Part shown: positions 10,894 to 21,892 of the stretch, piece after piece | Numbering within the stretch: the stretch's first letter is position 1 | Layout: each line of letters begins with the position of its first letter | Translations under genes and position numbers: made by a program | Assembly: GCF_000003195.3 (NCBI RefSeq) | Contig: NC_012874.2 | Span: 2,387,001-2,451,000 of the forward strand | Source of the DNA: Sorghum bicolor | Lineage: Eukaryota; Streptophyta; Magnoliopsida; Poales; Poaceae | DNA length: 64,000 nt | Direction: 5' to 3' | The notes under the pieces: model-generated | The model's database searches: none | What the model saw: the letters and a program-made list of their open reading frames with translations, nothing else | Told to the model about the DNA's origin: nothing

Positions 10894-13287
10894 ATGTCGG
10901 GCCGCGTGAGCGCCGTCAGCAACCGGTGCTTGGAGCTGGAGCGGGTCATCGGCTCCCGCGCCCGCTCGGGAAGCCTCGGTCTCGATGATGCGCTCAAGCT
11001 GTTCGACGGATTGCTTACCCACGCCAGGCCTGCCTCGATTATTGCCTTCAACCACCTCCTCACCGCTGTGTCTCGTGTCTCCGGCCGGCGCTCCTCCACC
11101 ACAGAGTCAGAGCTCGTCGTCTCCCTCTTCAACCGAATGATCCGTGAATGCACCATCAAGGTGACTCCAGACCTTTGCACCTACAGCATACTCATCGGCT
11201 GCTTCTGCCGCATGGGCCGCCTGGAGCATGGCTTCGCCACATTTGGTCTCATCCTTAAGTCGGGCTGGAGGGTGAATAACATAGTCATCAATCAACTGCT
11301 CAAGGGTCTCTGTGACGCAAAGAGGTTGCGTGAGGCCATGGACATTTTGATCAAACGGATGCCTGAGCTTGGCTGCACGCCAGATGTAGTATCATACAAT
11401 ACACTTCTCAAGGGTTTTTGCAATGAAAAGAGAGCTGAGGAAGCACTTGAGCTGCTCCACATGATGGCTGATAGTCAAGGTAGAAGCTGCCCACCAAATG
11501 TGGTGTCCTACGCCACCGTCATCAACGGTTTCTTTACTGAGGGTCAAGTGGACAAAGCTTACAACCTGTTTCTTGAAATGATGGATCGGGGGATTCAACC
11601 GAATGTTGTGACATACACCACAGTAATTGATGGCCTGTGCAAAGCTCAAGTGGTTGATAGGGCCGAGGGTGTCTTTCAGCAGATGATTGATAAAGGTGTT
11701 AAGCCAGACAATGACACATATAATTGTCTGATCCATGGATACCTCTCTATAGGGAAGTGGAAAGAGGTGGTACGAATGCTCGAAGAAATGTCTGCACACG
11801 GTCTCAAGCCAGATTGTTATACTTATGGTTCGCTGCTGAACTACCTATGCAATAATGGAAGATGCAGAGAAGCTAGATTTTTTTTTGATTCTATGATTAG
11901 GAAGGGCATAAAACCTAATGTAGCTATCTATGGCATTTTGATTCATGGATATGCTACCAAAGGTGCTCTTTCTGAAATGCATGATCTCCTAAATTTGATG
12001 GTAGAAAATGGTCTTTCACCTGATCATCACATCTTCAACATAATATTCACTGCATATGCTAAGAAGGCAATGATAGATGAGGCAATGCATATATTTAACA
12101 AAATGAAGCAGCAAGGGTTGAGTCCTGATGTAGTCAACTTTGGAGCACTAATAGATGCACTATGCAAATTAGGCAGGGTGGACGATGCTGTCCTTAAATT
12201 CAACCAGATGATGAACGAAGGAGTGGCTCCTAACATATTTGTTTTTAATTCCCTAGTTTATGGACTGTGCACCGTAGACAAATGGGAGAAAGCTAAGGAA
12301 TTTTATTTTGAAATGTTGAATCAAGGAATCCGTCCCGATGTCGTGTTCTTCAACACCATATTGTGTAACTTGTGCACAAAAGGACAGGTTATGAAAGCCC
12401 AAAGGCTCATTGACTTGATGGAACGTGTGGGCACGAGGCCTGATGTTATATCATACACTACATTAATAGGTGGCCACTGCTTAGTTGGTAGAATTGATGA
12501 AGCAGCAAAGTCACTTGATGTTATGCTCTCAGTTGGCTTGAAACCTGATGAATGGACTTATAATACCTTGCTTCATGGCTACTGTAGAGCTGGCAGGATA
12601 GATGATGCATATGGTGTTTTTCGAGAAATGTTGCGCAATGGCATTACTCCTGGAGTTGTGACTTATAGTACTATACTGCATGGATTGTTTACAACCAGGA
12701 GATTTTCTGAAGCAAAGGAACTCTATCTCAATATGATCACAAGTGGAAAACAGTGGAATATTTGGATATACAACATAATTCTGAATGGTCTTTCCAAAAA
12801 TAATTGTGTTGATGAAGCATTCAAATTGTTTCAGAGCCTGTGTTCTAAGGATTTTCAGCTTGAAATTACTACTTTCAACATTATGATTGGGGCTTTGTTC
12901 AAAAGTGGTAGAAATGAAGATGCCATGCATTTGTTCGCTACCATCTCTTCTTATGGTCTGGTTCCGGATGTCTTCACGTATTGCTTAATAGCAGAAAATC
13001 TCATAGAAGAAGGGTACCTAGAGGAGTTTGATGATCTGTTTTCAGCAATGGAAAAGAGTGGTACTACTCCAAACTCACGTATGTTAAACGCTCTAGTTAG
13101 GAGGTTGCTACATAGAGGTGACATAACCAGGGCCGGGGCTTACCTCTCCAAACTTGATGAGAAGAATTTCTCACTTGAAGCTTCCACTACTGCCATGCTT
13201 ATATCACTTCTCTCGAGGGATGAATACCACCACCATGCAACGTCTCTGCCTGAAAAGTATCGTGTCCTTAATGAAGCCAAGAAATGA
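10894..13287 (+). CDS. Rf1-like P-class PPR protein (PPR-A)
   Basis: Intronless gene for a 797-residue pentatricopeptide repeat protein of the restorer-of-fertility-like subfamily. Such proteins bind organelle, usually mitochondrial, transcripts and alter their processing. About 20 repeats of 35 residues run almost without gaps from residue ~45 to the end. Typical units read VVTYTTVIDGLCKA and end in GVKPD. There is no E, DYW or SMR domain. I chose the ATG at 10894 because PPR-B and PPR-C start at the equivalent MS(G/R)RV; an in-frame ATG at 10837 would add 19 arginine/proline-rich residues. The basic, serine- and leucine-rich N-terminus suits a mitochondrial transit peptide. The protein is strongly similar throughout to rice Rf1-type proteins as I remember them. 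It lies 0.6 kb downstream of the phosphatase gene in the same direction. Confidence 0.93.
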   Translation: MSGRVSAVSNRCLELERVIGSRARSGSLGLDDALKLFDGLLTHARPASIIAFNHLLTAVSRVSGRRSSTTESELVVSLFNRMIRECTIKVTPDLCTYSILIGCFCRMGRLEHGFATFGLILKSGWRVNNIVINQLLKGLCDAKRLREAMDILIKRMPELGCTPDVVSYNTLLKGFCNEKRAEEALELLHMMADSQGRSCPPNVVSYATVINGFFTEGQVDKAYNLFLEMMDRGIQPNVVTYTTVIDGLCKAQVVDRAEGVFQQMIDKGVKPDNDTYNCLIHGYLSIGKWKEVVRMLEEMSAHGLKPDCYTYGSLLNYLCNNGRCREARFFFDSMIRKGIKPNVAIYGILIHGYATKGALSEMHDLLNLMVENGLSPDHHIFNIIFTAYAKKAMIDEAMHIFNKMKQQGLSPDVVNFGALIDALCKLGRVDDAVLKFNQMMNEGVAPNIFVFNSLVYGLCTVDKWEKAKEFYFEMLNQGIRPDVVFFNTILCNLCTKGQVMKAQRLIDLMERVGTRPDVISYTTLIGGHCLVGRIDEAAKSLDVMLSVGLKPDEWTYNTLLHGYCRAGRIDDAYGVFREMLRNGITPGVVTYSTILHGLFTTRRFSEAKELYLNMITSGKQWNIWIYNIILNGLSKNNCVDEAFKLFQSLCSKDFQLEITTFNIMIGALFKSGRNEDAMHLFATISSYGLVPDVFTYCLIAENLIEEGYLEEFDDLFSAMEKSGTTPNSRMLNALVRRLLHRGDITRAGAYLSKLDEKNFSLEASTTAMLISLLSRDEYHHHATSLPEKYRVLNEAKK

Positions 13288-14290
13288 GTATTATGTTAGA
13301 AATGAATTCAGTTTTCGACTGCGCTGATCATCTTTATGTGGCATGTGAATTTCTTGGATGCTTTGAATGATGAAATTCTCTAGAGAAATGTCTCTTATTA
13401 GTGCACTTCAGCCTCAAGTTTATAAACAGGTAGATCCTGTGGCAAATCTTAGGTACCTTTTGAAGGAATCAGTTTGCAAATTAATGAGTAACACCGTAGT
13501 CTGCCTTTTATTGCATAATCTGCGAAGGAACCCTGCACTCTCAGCCATAATTTAAGCTTGGGTATTTTCCCACACTGTTAACAGTGGAAAACGCTTTTTA
13601 TATTTTTCCTCACACAAGCTATGTTGACCGAAACAGTCTATATTGCTTTATTGTCTTGATTAGTTACCTGTAGGATGCTCCCTAAGGATCTCACAGTATC
13701 CGCCTTTCCATATGATGTGTTGATAATGAGTGCAATGGTGCATAATGCAGATCTCCCAGTTCATTGGAAATGAGGTTAGATTTTTTTTCTCCCCTCCGCA
13801 ATCAGCTAACATTTGCAATATCGTTATCCTATGGAAGCCTACTAACAAACATTATGTTAACTGTGCTGATACATCTTCAAGTGAATTTTAAATTTTTTGG
13901 AGTGGTTATATCTGTCTCCTGCTCTAATTTACTGACCATGATCTATGGCCTCCTTTGTTCGAAGAAACTGTCTAGAGAAATGGTGTCCTTTCAGTGCACT
14001 TCAGCATCAAGTTCACCAGGTGAAATTTATCTTTTGTTCAGCCACAGTTATGTTTAGAGGGGAAATCAATTTAAACATCAGTGGGTATCACAACATTCTC
14101 TGCTTATTGTTGCATTATTTTGTAAGAGATCCTGGTGTCTCAGTTAGAACAATGACCTGAACCTCTTGATCCTTGTTGAAATTTGTATATTTTCTGGTTT
14201 GTATGGTTCCTTCACTGTTAGCAGCGTTTACTCTCTGTAATTCCATGGATTAAGAGAATAAGAACAAGCTCTAACAGTAACGTTAGTGTT
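13288..14290 (+). repeat. 3' flank of PPR-A, present twice in tandem
   Basis: Blocks after the stop (gatcatctttatgtggc, tctagagaaatg, gtgcacttcagc, ttattgcat) recur in the same order about 590 bp further on (13850-14260). The second version is closer to the 3' flanks of PPR-B and PPR-C (ccatggattaagagaataag). It may be the tail of a deleted PPR copy. No coding capacity. Confidence 0.55.
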
Positions 14291-14329
14291 TTCATGTCTA
14301 CCCCATCTGGTTAGTCGAAACATACTAGT

Positions 14330-15650
14330 ACTCCCAAATGTTTTCATGTCTGAAACTCATATCTGTCATTCCTGTACTGCCTAGAAAATCATAGTAAGCC
14401 TCTATTTGGACCACCACTAGTAGAAAACAATGGTACAATGTATCTCTGTACTTGAGCCTGTAGCCTGTAGGCCAGCATTCGTGGCCATTAGATGTACTCC
14501 TATATAGGAGCTCAACCATCTAATGTCATTCACTCATTTCAGCAATTATCATTTGTTTCCCAGAAAGCGGAATTCTTACAGGATTCATCATTGACGAATG
14601 ACCAGGGACAAATGATCCTGAGGTAAATGAGGCTGGCAGACAGCAAGACGTTGTGATAACGTCTGTGCACTCAAACCACGATGCACAATGTGATGAACAT
14701 TCCCCATCCCAGCTCTAGCACTAACACTATGTGTTGTACAGCTAGTGTACTGTACCATATTTCAGCAGTAGAATTGCATGGAACCGCAACACTTGTCATT
14801 GTGCGTTTTCAGCCTTGTTCATCCTCTGTTTTACAAGTCACAACGGCCTCTGTTTATTTCAGATCTTGAATTGACTGAAGCCATGACTATTAGCGCTGCT
14901 TTCAACCTGCTGTTGCTAGTTAAAACTGAACAGGATGTGTTCAAAACAACACGAAATTTCCCCTTAGCCACTTGCAACAATGCTAAATCCATATCTATAG
15001 TTCTGTACCTCATTTGAAGATCTTATCAAAATCTGTAATTGTGTCCAGGGTGGTGGAGAGAGCCCGAGTCAGTTGAATGAGCGCTGTGTCTCCTACTTGA
15101 ACAAGATTGTGCAAGAACACATTGGTAATCTGCAAATCTCATTCTTAACCTTCATCCCTCAACAACACATTGGTAATCAGCTAATGTCCTCATCTCCTCA
15201 TGTCAAATATGGGAGACACTAAAACTGAAGCTTCAAATAGGCTTAACAATCAGAAAAAAATATATGTTACATTTCACTGATCAAAACTTGTTCTGAATCA
15301 AACATGGATTTTTCTTTCCAAATCCGGGAAAGAAAAAACCTCTGCTGATCTTCCTCTGGTGCTGCATCAAGAAACTGTGACATTGTGAAGCAGCCACGGA
15401 GAACTAGCGAGGAGGGAGGCTAGGCTAGCTGGGCAGAGAACAGCCATCCTCCCTCGGATGCGCGAGCCGAGGGCGAATCCGATCCAACACTTGCATAGCT
15501 CTGGCGGCCACTGGCAACCGCCATTGGATCCTCGCCAACTCCGCGGACGTCGGCCACATCAACGAAGATGGCTTCCTTTCTGCAGGATGCATTTGTCGGC
15601 GATGGCCGGTGGCAACTCTGCGTGACAGGATAAACCACTGTCGTTGTCTA
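14330..15650 (+). pseudogene. Decayed third copy of the phosphatase gene
   Basis: Collinear with the gene at 8257-10285 but broken. Intron-1-like sequence leads into an exon-2-like block (14600-14650) with a one-base deletion (ATGATCC for ATGGATCC) and a donor changed from GTAATG to ATAACG. Exons 1, 3 and 4 are missing. Intron 4 remains, then an open exon 5 (15049-15124, GGGESPSQLNERC). A diverged exon 6 at 15510-15640 still reads HWILANSADVGHINEDGFL before losing frame. Confidence 0.8.
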
Positions 15651-16245
15651 CTGTCTGCCTCTGTCCTCAACAACAAATGTTGCTCCCTTTCTCGTACAAT
15701 TGAAGTTGGAGGAAGCACGCCTGAGGCTCACACTTTGTCATCAGTGCAAATGATGAACAACTTGTACATGTTAACCGAAAGACTGAATGGCACAGACGCT
15801 CTGTATTGCAAGGATTTCGTTTTAAGTTGTAAGTCATTTTGGCTTTTTGAAACGTGACTTGCTAAATTTCATGTGCCTGAATTTTTAGAGATGATGTATA
15901 TATCAGTGTCCTGCAATTTCCAATGTACTGTAACTCCCAACTGAAATGGCAATCTTCTGATTCAATGCAAGCAATCCATTCTGCCGCCTCCGACTCCAAG
16001 GGCGCCAGTGGATGGTTGGATGCGGCTCGAGGGCTTCCAGCCTCGCCGTCCAACGGCCACGATGCAGCACAAACACAAAAGCGTGCCGCTGCGTGCGCTC
16101 GGCTGGCCATCGATTCGCGCCGCGGCCGGCCGCCGCCTCCACCTCGCGCTCGCGCTCGCAGACCGCGGCCGCCGCCGCAGCGTTTGATGTCAGCGAGGCT
16201 CGTGCCCCGCGTCACCCCGCTCCTCCCGCACCGCCCGAGACCGAG
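15651..16245. other. Intergenic, no recognised gene
   Basis: Moderately AT-rich to about 15980, then GC-rich. Long open frames on both strands in the GC-rich part are compositional and lack domain motifs. Confidence 0.4.
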
Positions 16246-16458
16246 CCCGGCCATCGCCCCCTCCCTCGCGGCGTCGCTCGCGCGCGTGCTCCACCGACCC
16301 GACCTGGTCCCGCTCCCTCGCGGCGCTCCTCCCTGCCCCGCTCCCCGACGCGCGCCTCGCCGCCGCCGTCTCCGCGCTCGGGGACGCCGACCCGGACCTC
16401 GCCCACTCGGCGCTGCTCCGCCTCCTCGCCCGCGCCCGCCGCTTCGACGGCGCCCAAT
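16246..16458 (+). pseudogene. Fragment of an unrelated PPR gene N-terminus
   Basis: One frame reads WSRSLAALLPAPLPDARL, then AAAVSALGDADPDLAHSALL and RLLARARRFDGAQ. This is the kind of N-terminal text seen in several grass PPR proteins outside the RFL group. The expected upstream frame (SLARVLHRPDL) is in a different phase, and the similarity stops at about 16458 with no repeats following. Confidence 0.35.
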
Positions 16459-16651
16459 CATCAGTCAACCCCCCAGCGAATCAATGGAGATCCAAACAAA
16501 ACCGCACGCAAACAAACACAGAGCAAGCCCACGCCCGCCCGTGCCCAGTGGCTTTCCCCAAAACGCCAACGCACGGGATGCAGTGACTGAGGTCTGAGGT
16601 GAGACTCCAGCTGCGGCTGCGCTCTCTCCCCGATCTGGCGGCTAGCCAGCC

Positions 16652-17929
16652 ATGGCCGCCGAGAGCTGCCACCCGCGCGGCCTCTCGTGGTTCGCCAGGT
16701 CCTGCATCCCCGCCGACCCCGCCCGCCACACCGCCGTCCCGGTCCCCATCCCCGTCCCTGTCTCGGTCCCCGACGCCGAGGACCCCGACCCCGAGGCGGA
16801 GCCCCCCATCGCCGCGCTCCCCGACGAGCTCCTCCTCGAGATCCTCGCCCGCGTGCCCCGCGCCTCGCTCCCGTCGCTCCCCGCCGTGTGCCGCCGCTTC
16901 GCCTCCCTCCTCGCGTCCCAGGCATTCCTCCACCTCCGCCGCGCGCGCGGCCGCCTCCGCCCCTGCCTCCTCGCCGTCTCCTCCTCCTCCTCCTCCTCTT
17001 CCGCCCGCGCGCTGCTCCTCCACCTCCACCACGCCTCCGCTTCCTCCTCCTCGCTCGACGTCGCCGCGCTGCCCCTGCCACTGCCGCTCCTCCTGCCCCC
17101 GCACGCGCGCGCCGTCGCGGTGGGGCGGCACGTGTACCTGGTCGGCCGGGGCGCCACGCTGCGGGTGGACCCGCTGACGGGCGCGGCGAGAGCGTGCGCG
17201 CCCACGCTGTTCCCGCGGAGCAAGTTCGCGGCGGCCGCCGTGGGCGCGCGGATCTACGTCGCGGGCGGGTCCGCGCGCACCGCCGCGGTGGAGGAGTACG
17301 ACCCGTCCGCCGACGCGTGGCGCGTCGTCGCGGAGGCACCGCGCCGGAGGTACGGCTGCGCGGGTGCCGGCGCCGGCGGCGTGTTCTACGTCGCCGGAGG
17401 TGTCGCCGTGGGGGCAGGAGGAGGAGGAGGAGGAGGGACGGCGGCGGTGGTGGAGGCGCACGCGTGCGCCGGGTCGGTGGACGCGCTGCACGTGGCGTCG
17501 GGCGCCTGGGCGTGGGCGCGCCCGCGGGCTGTGCCCGGCGGCGGCTGCGTCGTGGGTGCGTGCGGCGCCGGGGACGGACACCTCTACGTGGTGGCCAGCC
17601 ACGCCGTGGACCTCTCCTTCTGGCGGTGGCACGGCGGCGGCGGCAGGGGTGGCGGCGGGTGGGTGGCGCTCGAGGCGCCGCCCGTGCCCCGGGGCGCCGT
17701 GGGGCTGGGCGTGGCGGTGCGCGTGGCGATGGCCGGCGTGGGCGCCGACCGCGTGGCGGCGGTCGTCAACGTGGCCGCCGTGAGGGGCCACGCCGCGGCT
17801 GCTGCGGCCTCGGGCGGCGCTGTGGAAGGGCTGGTGCTGGTGTACGACATCGGCGGTGGCAGGTGGAGCCGCGCGTCCGATCTGCCGCCCGGTTTCCGGC
17901 GCGCCGCGTGCACCGCCGTCGAGTGCTGA
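16652..17929 (+). CDS. F-box/kelch-repeat protein (At5g26960-like)
   Basis: Single-exon gene, 425 residues, very GC-rich. F-box proteins are the substrate-recognition subunits of SCF E3 ubiquitin ligases; this one would present its target through a kelch propeller. An F-box lies at residues ~53-95 (ALPDELLLEILARVP ... VCRRF). Kelch motifs follow: RSKFAAAAVGARIYVAGG, YGCAGAGAGGVFYVAGG and VPGGGCVVGACG, then ASHAVDLSFWRW. The opening ESCHPRGLSWFARSCIP and the closing RRAACTAVEC match the Arabidopsis At5g26960 type as I recall it, so I take the ATG at 16652 as correct. Low-complexity glycine and serine runs sit between motifs. The substrate is unknown. Confidence 0.9.
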   Translation: MAAESCHPRGLSWFARSCIPADPARHTAVPVPIPVPVSVPDAEDPDPEAEPPIAALPDELLLEILARVPRASLPSLPAVCRRFASLLASQAFLHLRRARGRLRPCLLAVSSSSSSSSARALLLHLHHASASSSSLDVAALPLPLPLLLPPHARAVAVGRHVYLVGRGATLRVDPLTGAARACAPTLFPRSKFAAAAVGARIYVAGGSARTAAVEEYDPSADAWRVVAEAPRRRYGCAGAGAGGVFYVAGGVAVGAGGGGGGGTAAVVEAHACAGSVDALHVASGAWAWARPRAVPGGGCVVGACGAGDGHLYVVASHAVDLSFWRWHGGGGRGGGGWVALEAPPVPRGAVGLGVAVRVAMAGVGADRVAAVVNVAAVRGHAAAAAASGGAVEGLVLVYDIGGGRWSRASDLPPGFRRAACTAVEC

Positions 17930-19463
17930 CACCGGCACCGTTGGTTGGCGTGTCCAAGAAGAGTTGACTGGCATTGTAAGGTCTCTTTTTTTTTCATTGG
18001 ATTGATGAGATGTGAAGCAACGTCGTCGTCATCGTGGGGATTGCTGTTGGGAAATCGATCGCTGCCCAGTGGATTTTCTTGTTGCTGTTCTTGACCCCCG
18101 GATAGGTTGTTTCATCTGTAGTTGTTCGTTGGCCCTTGCGTTTTCATGGTTGGTTTTGTGCGGCGGGCGGGCGGTAGCGGGAAAACATTTGTGATGTGTG
18201 TGCAAAATCTCTCGCCTTGTTTCACTCAAAATTTAAAAACTTTTTTGATCACATCAAATCTTAAAGACGATTTTTTTAAACATATTTAGTTTATGGTTGG
18301 ACAATAATTATCACATACAAATGAAAATGCTACGCTTTTGTCTCAAACCATTCCCAGCAGGAAAACGAACGTTTCGTAATAATGTTTCGTGCTTGCTTCC
18401 GCAACACCGCACTGCAGCAAGAACAGCTGGCTTCACGTGAGATGCGACCCACACTACTAATGGATTAGGCTGCAATGGTTTAAACAGTTTGAATTGTGCA
18501 TCCGATGGCTCTAGGTTGAAAGCGCTGGTTTCCATGGGTGCCTTGAACCGGATCATGTGTGGCTGATGGATTGGGCTGGTTTGGTGGGATGGGAGTAACA
18601 ACTTTTTAGGTTTCATACGATGCCCAACCTAGCTCGTTACCGTATGGCCCCAACACCGCTTCACACAAGCATGGCCGCGCGCGTGCGAGACGAGCTACAA
18701 GCATCGGCCCTAGCAGCCCCGCGACGGTAAGCTACGAGCAACAGTCCGAGCGGCCCTGCGAGGATGAGTGCAAGCAGCGGTCCCAGCGGTGAGCAGTGGC
18801 CCCCGCAGGCATACGTGTGGGCGAGTAGCCCCGCGACGGCGAGCATACAACCCATTGCATAGGTGCTATTGGTTTGGAAATTGATATGTAATGGATTGAA
18901 TCCACATGTTGCCAAATGGATTGGGTTTGTTTCATTAGATAGATCACAGACAATAGCAATTTGGTTTCCACAATATTTGGATTGATTTAGTCTAGCTAAC
19001 AAAAGCTACTTGCCAAGACTTGTTTGGTGTGGATACAGGTTGGATTACGATCCACTAGCACAGTGAGATGCGACTGTAGCTCTGAAAGCATGGACCTTGG
19101 CGCCAGTGTCCAAAACTCATCAAGACATCATGGGTGCCACTTCAAAAAAAAAAAAAACTAACAGCAGCAACAGCTTATTGTTGCAGCCCAACACGCATGA
19201 GAGTGAGGCCCCCCTACCACCACACCACCGACAACTAGAGAGGAGAAGTGAGGTAAACGAGTGGGAGAGAGCGACGGAGAGGTGTTAGAGCAAGGAGGAC
19301 GAGAAGCAGACAATGGAGGGGGATAAAAGGAGAACGAAACCCTAGCGCTTGTGGCAGAATTTTCACGAGCGCGCTAGAACCTTCTAGAGCCAGGTACAAG
19401 GCAACAAAAATGGACAGCCTATCTAGCGAGAAACGAAACATCAGACTGTAGGCTCGTGGGTGC
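17930..19463. other. Intergenic with a truncated MITE at 18212-18340
   Basis: 3' flank of the F-box gene. A truncated Tourist-like MITE (copy 10) follows at 18212-18340: left end CCTTGTTTCACTC, right end missing. The remaining ~1.1 kb has no recognisable gene; repeated 'tggattgg' words near 18540 and 18890-19050 suggest an eroded element. Confidence 0.4.
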
Positions 19464-19466
19464 TTT

Positions 19467-21588
19467 GGGCATGTTTGGTTCCCTGCATCCTCTTCAATCA
19501 GGCTCATCGGATGCAGGGAACGCCTGTTTGGTTGCCTGTCTCTCCCCCTCAGCCAGGTTGTGGTCATGCAAAAGTCCTCCCTCAGCCAGGCTCTCAAGAA
19601 ACGCAGGAATCGGCCGTTTCCGGCGAGCCTGGCTCGCTCCGTGCTCCTGTGTGCGCGCGTGTATGGGGACTTCGGCCGTCGGGAGATGGCATGAACTCGC
19701 TCAGGTTACCTCCCTCTTCCGCGCCATTGACCACTGATTCCCTTCTCCCGTAGCCACCCCCTCGATTCTTCACTCATTGCTGCCAGTCGATTCTGTTGGT
19801 GTATGCTCAACCTCCATCTCCTCTTCTCTACTTTGTTATTCATCGATTCGTGGTCTGATGATCCTCTCTCTCTCTCTCTCATTGTGTGGATCTAAGCCCT
19901 TTTGAGGCAAGTAATTTCTTCCCCTTCTATATCCTTCCCTCTTGATTTGGAAACCCTAACTTATTTTTTTAACGATCTCACTGTAGGTGCACTAGATCTG
20001 AGTTCTAGGATGTTCTTGAGGTATGAAACCATGTTCTCTAGGGTTTCTTTACTTTCTCTATTTTTAGTAACATACCCTTGACATGTGTATGCAAAATCTA
20101 TTTTTTATGTAGACTTGCAGATCTACCCTCGCTTTCTTGTTCTTGTGCTTTTGTTTGGTGCCTTGCAAGATCTCGTTGGTATATGAAATACTTAATCCCC
20201 TCTCTCCTCCCTCCCTATCTTCAAGTCTATGATGAAGGCCATTTTAAATTAAGCATATGTCTTAGTCTATGATGATGATAATTTTAAATCTGAGCATTTG
20301 TCCTAGTCGATGATGATTGCAATTTTTTTAATTCTGAGCATTTGTCCTAGTTTATGGTGATGGCAATGTTAATCTAAGCTTTTGTTCATTTGTTGGTAGT
20401 AATGTGTCCTTCCAAATGTCTTGTTTTGTTATGATGGATTTGCAAGAAAACATATGCTTGCTTTTTGCTCAAGCTACTGCTCATGTTACGGCCTTAGATC
20501 ACTATGGGCAAATGCATTGATGAATATTTTTTTCCTAGGATACTACACTTGATCTAAGATTATGGACATATGCAATGATGATTAATTTTTTCCTAGGATA
20601 CTACACTTGAAATGAGACTATGGATATGTGCAATGATGATTTTTCCCCCTAAGATACTACACTTGAGCTAAGACTGTGGACATATGCAATGCTCAATTTC
20701 TGTGGACATAAACTTGAGAATGAGGCATGTGCAATGATGCTTTCTTTTTTCCTTTTTGAAATGAGGCATGAGGCATGTGCAATTATTTTTGTTTTTTGAT
20801 GCTAAACTTATCTGAGGCTATTGCTGTTGTTGATGCTACTGGCAATGCTACTCTTGTTGGGGGTGTTTGGGTAAATATTGTTTTGCCTCTGCTAGTTCTT
20901 TTCTTCTATTGCCATTGATGTAAACTTGATGATCTGAAACTGATTTGAGCATTTCAGCTATTTGTCATTGATGTGATTATTTCCTTCTGATCATTTGTCT
21001 TATGCCAATGATGATGTTTTTTTAAACCAAAAATACATGCCTTATGCCAATGATGATGTTTTTAATATACTGAGCACATGTCTCATTCTTGTTTTAATAT
21101 ACTGAGCACATGTCTTTTTTATACCGAGCATATGAGGCATTCCATGGTTCACAAGTTGAAGAAAAATAAAGCACAAATGGCATGTTTGTAGTGGATCCTG
21201 CAGTATGTATTATAAAGAAGGATATTGTAATTTTAGTGAAGGGTCTAATAATATTAGTGCAGACTTTAGTAATTTTAATTTTGCTTTCTAAAAGATGTAA
21301 TATTCATTGTAAATAACTTGTTGTATCAGTGTTTGGACTTGCCGGCTATAACCTTACCACTCGCAAAGTGGTAACTCTACCAGCTTCTATGCGGCCAACC
21401 AAACATGATTCCTGCACCCTCACAATTTGAATCTGATGCAAGTTCAGGAAATCAAACACCTACTGCATATGTCCAGGCTGCATAGAACCAGACAACCAAA
21501 CAACCACCCCTTGCACAAGGCATGGCCAAATGGAACCTGGCTGGCCGGTGCGAGCCAGGCTAGATTGGGAAATGAACCAATCAGACCC
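19467..21588. mobile_element. PIF/Harbinger-like non-autonomous element, 2.1 kb
   Basis: Ends GGGCATGTTTGGTTC (left) and GGGTCTGATTGGTTC (right, reverse complement) form an imperfect inverted repeat, 11 of 15 identical. The 3-bp TTT is repeated outside both ends. The matching site in the other GDSL unit (about 25917) is uninterrupted: 'gggtgctttatgcaccgcg'. The interior has no transposase frame. It contains leader-like DNA, a CT microsatellite (~19866) and tandem 50-60 bp units (20225-20390 and 20535-20695, 'ggatactacacttga'). Confidence 0.8.
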
Positions 21589-21892
21589 TTTATGCACCGC
21601 GTGGTCCAAGCTCTGAGAGCAAACACAGGCCATTGCAGCACATGGGCCTATCCCAAAAGACTGTCCATAGTTTTGGGGAAAAAAGGTGTCCAGAGAAACA
21701 AACACACCCTATATCGCGTCTGGTGGATGGCCTTAATTCCATTTACCATCTTAGACAATAATGTGAACTTGCTTAAGTACGTGTGCTTGCAATAATTTTG
21801 AATGGATACTTCTTTCTTAGAGAACGCTAAAACTTTCTTATTATTATAAAAAAAGTTGGATACATATGCCATAAAGAATGCCAAATCTCATC

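Noticed and set aside
15862..16597. Open frames of about 200 codons on both strands upstream of the F-box gene
   Set aside because: Compositional; only a short piece (16246-16458) shows any protein resemblance, and in another frame.
16461..17974. Long open frames antisense and in other frames across the F-box/kelch gene
   Set aside because: Arg/Pro/Gly-rich shadows caused by very high GC; only the 16652-17929 frame has F-box and kelch motifs.
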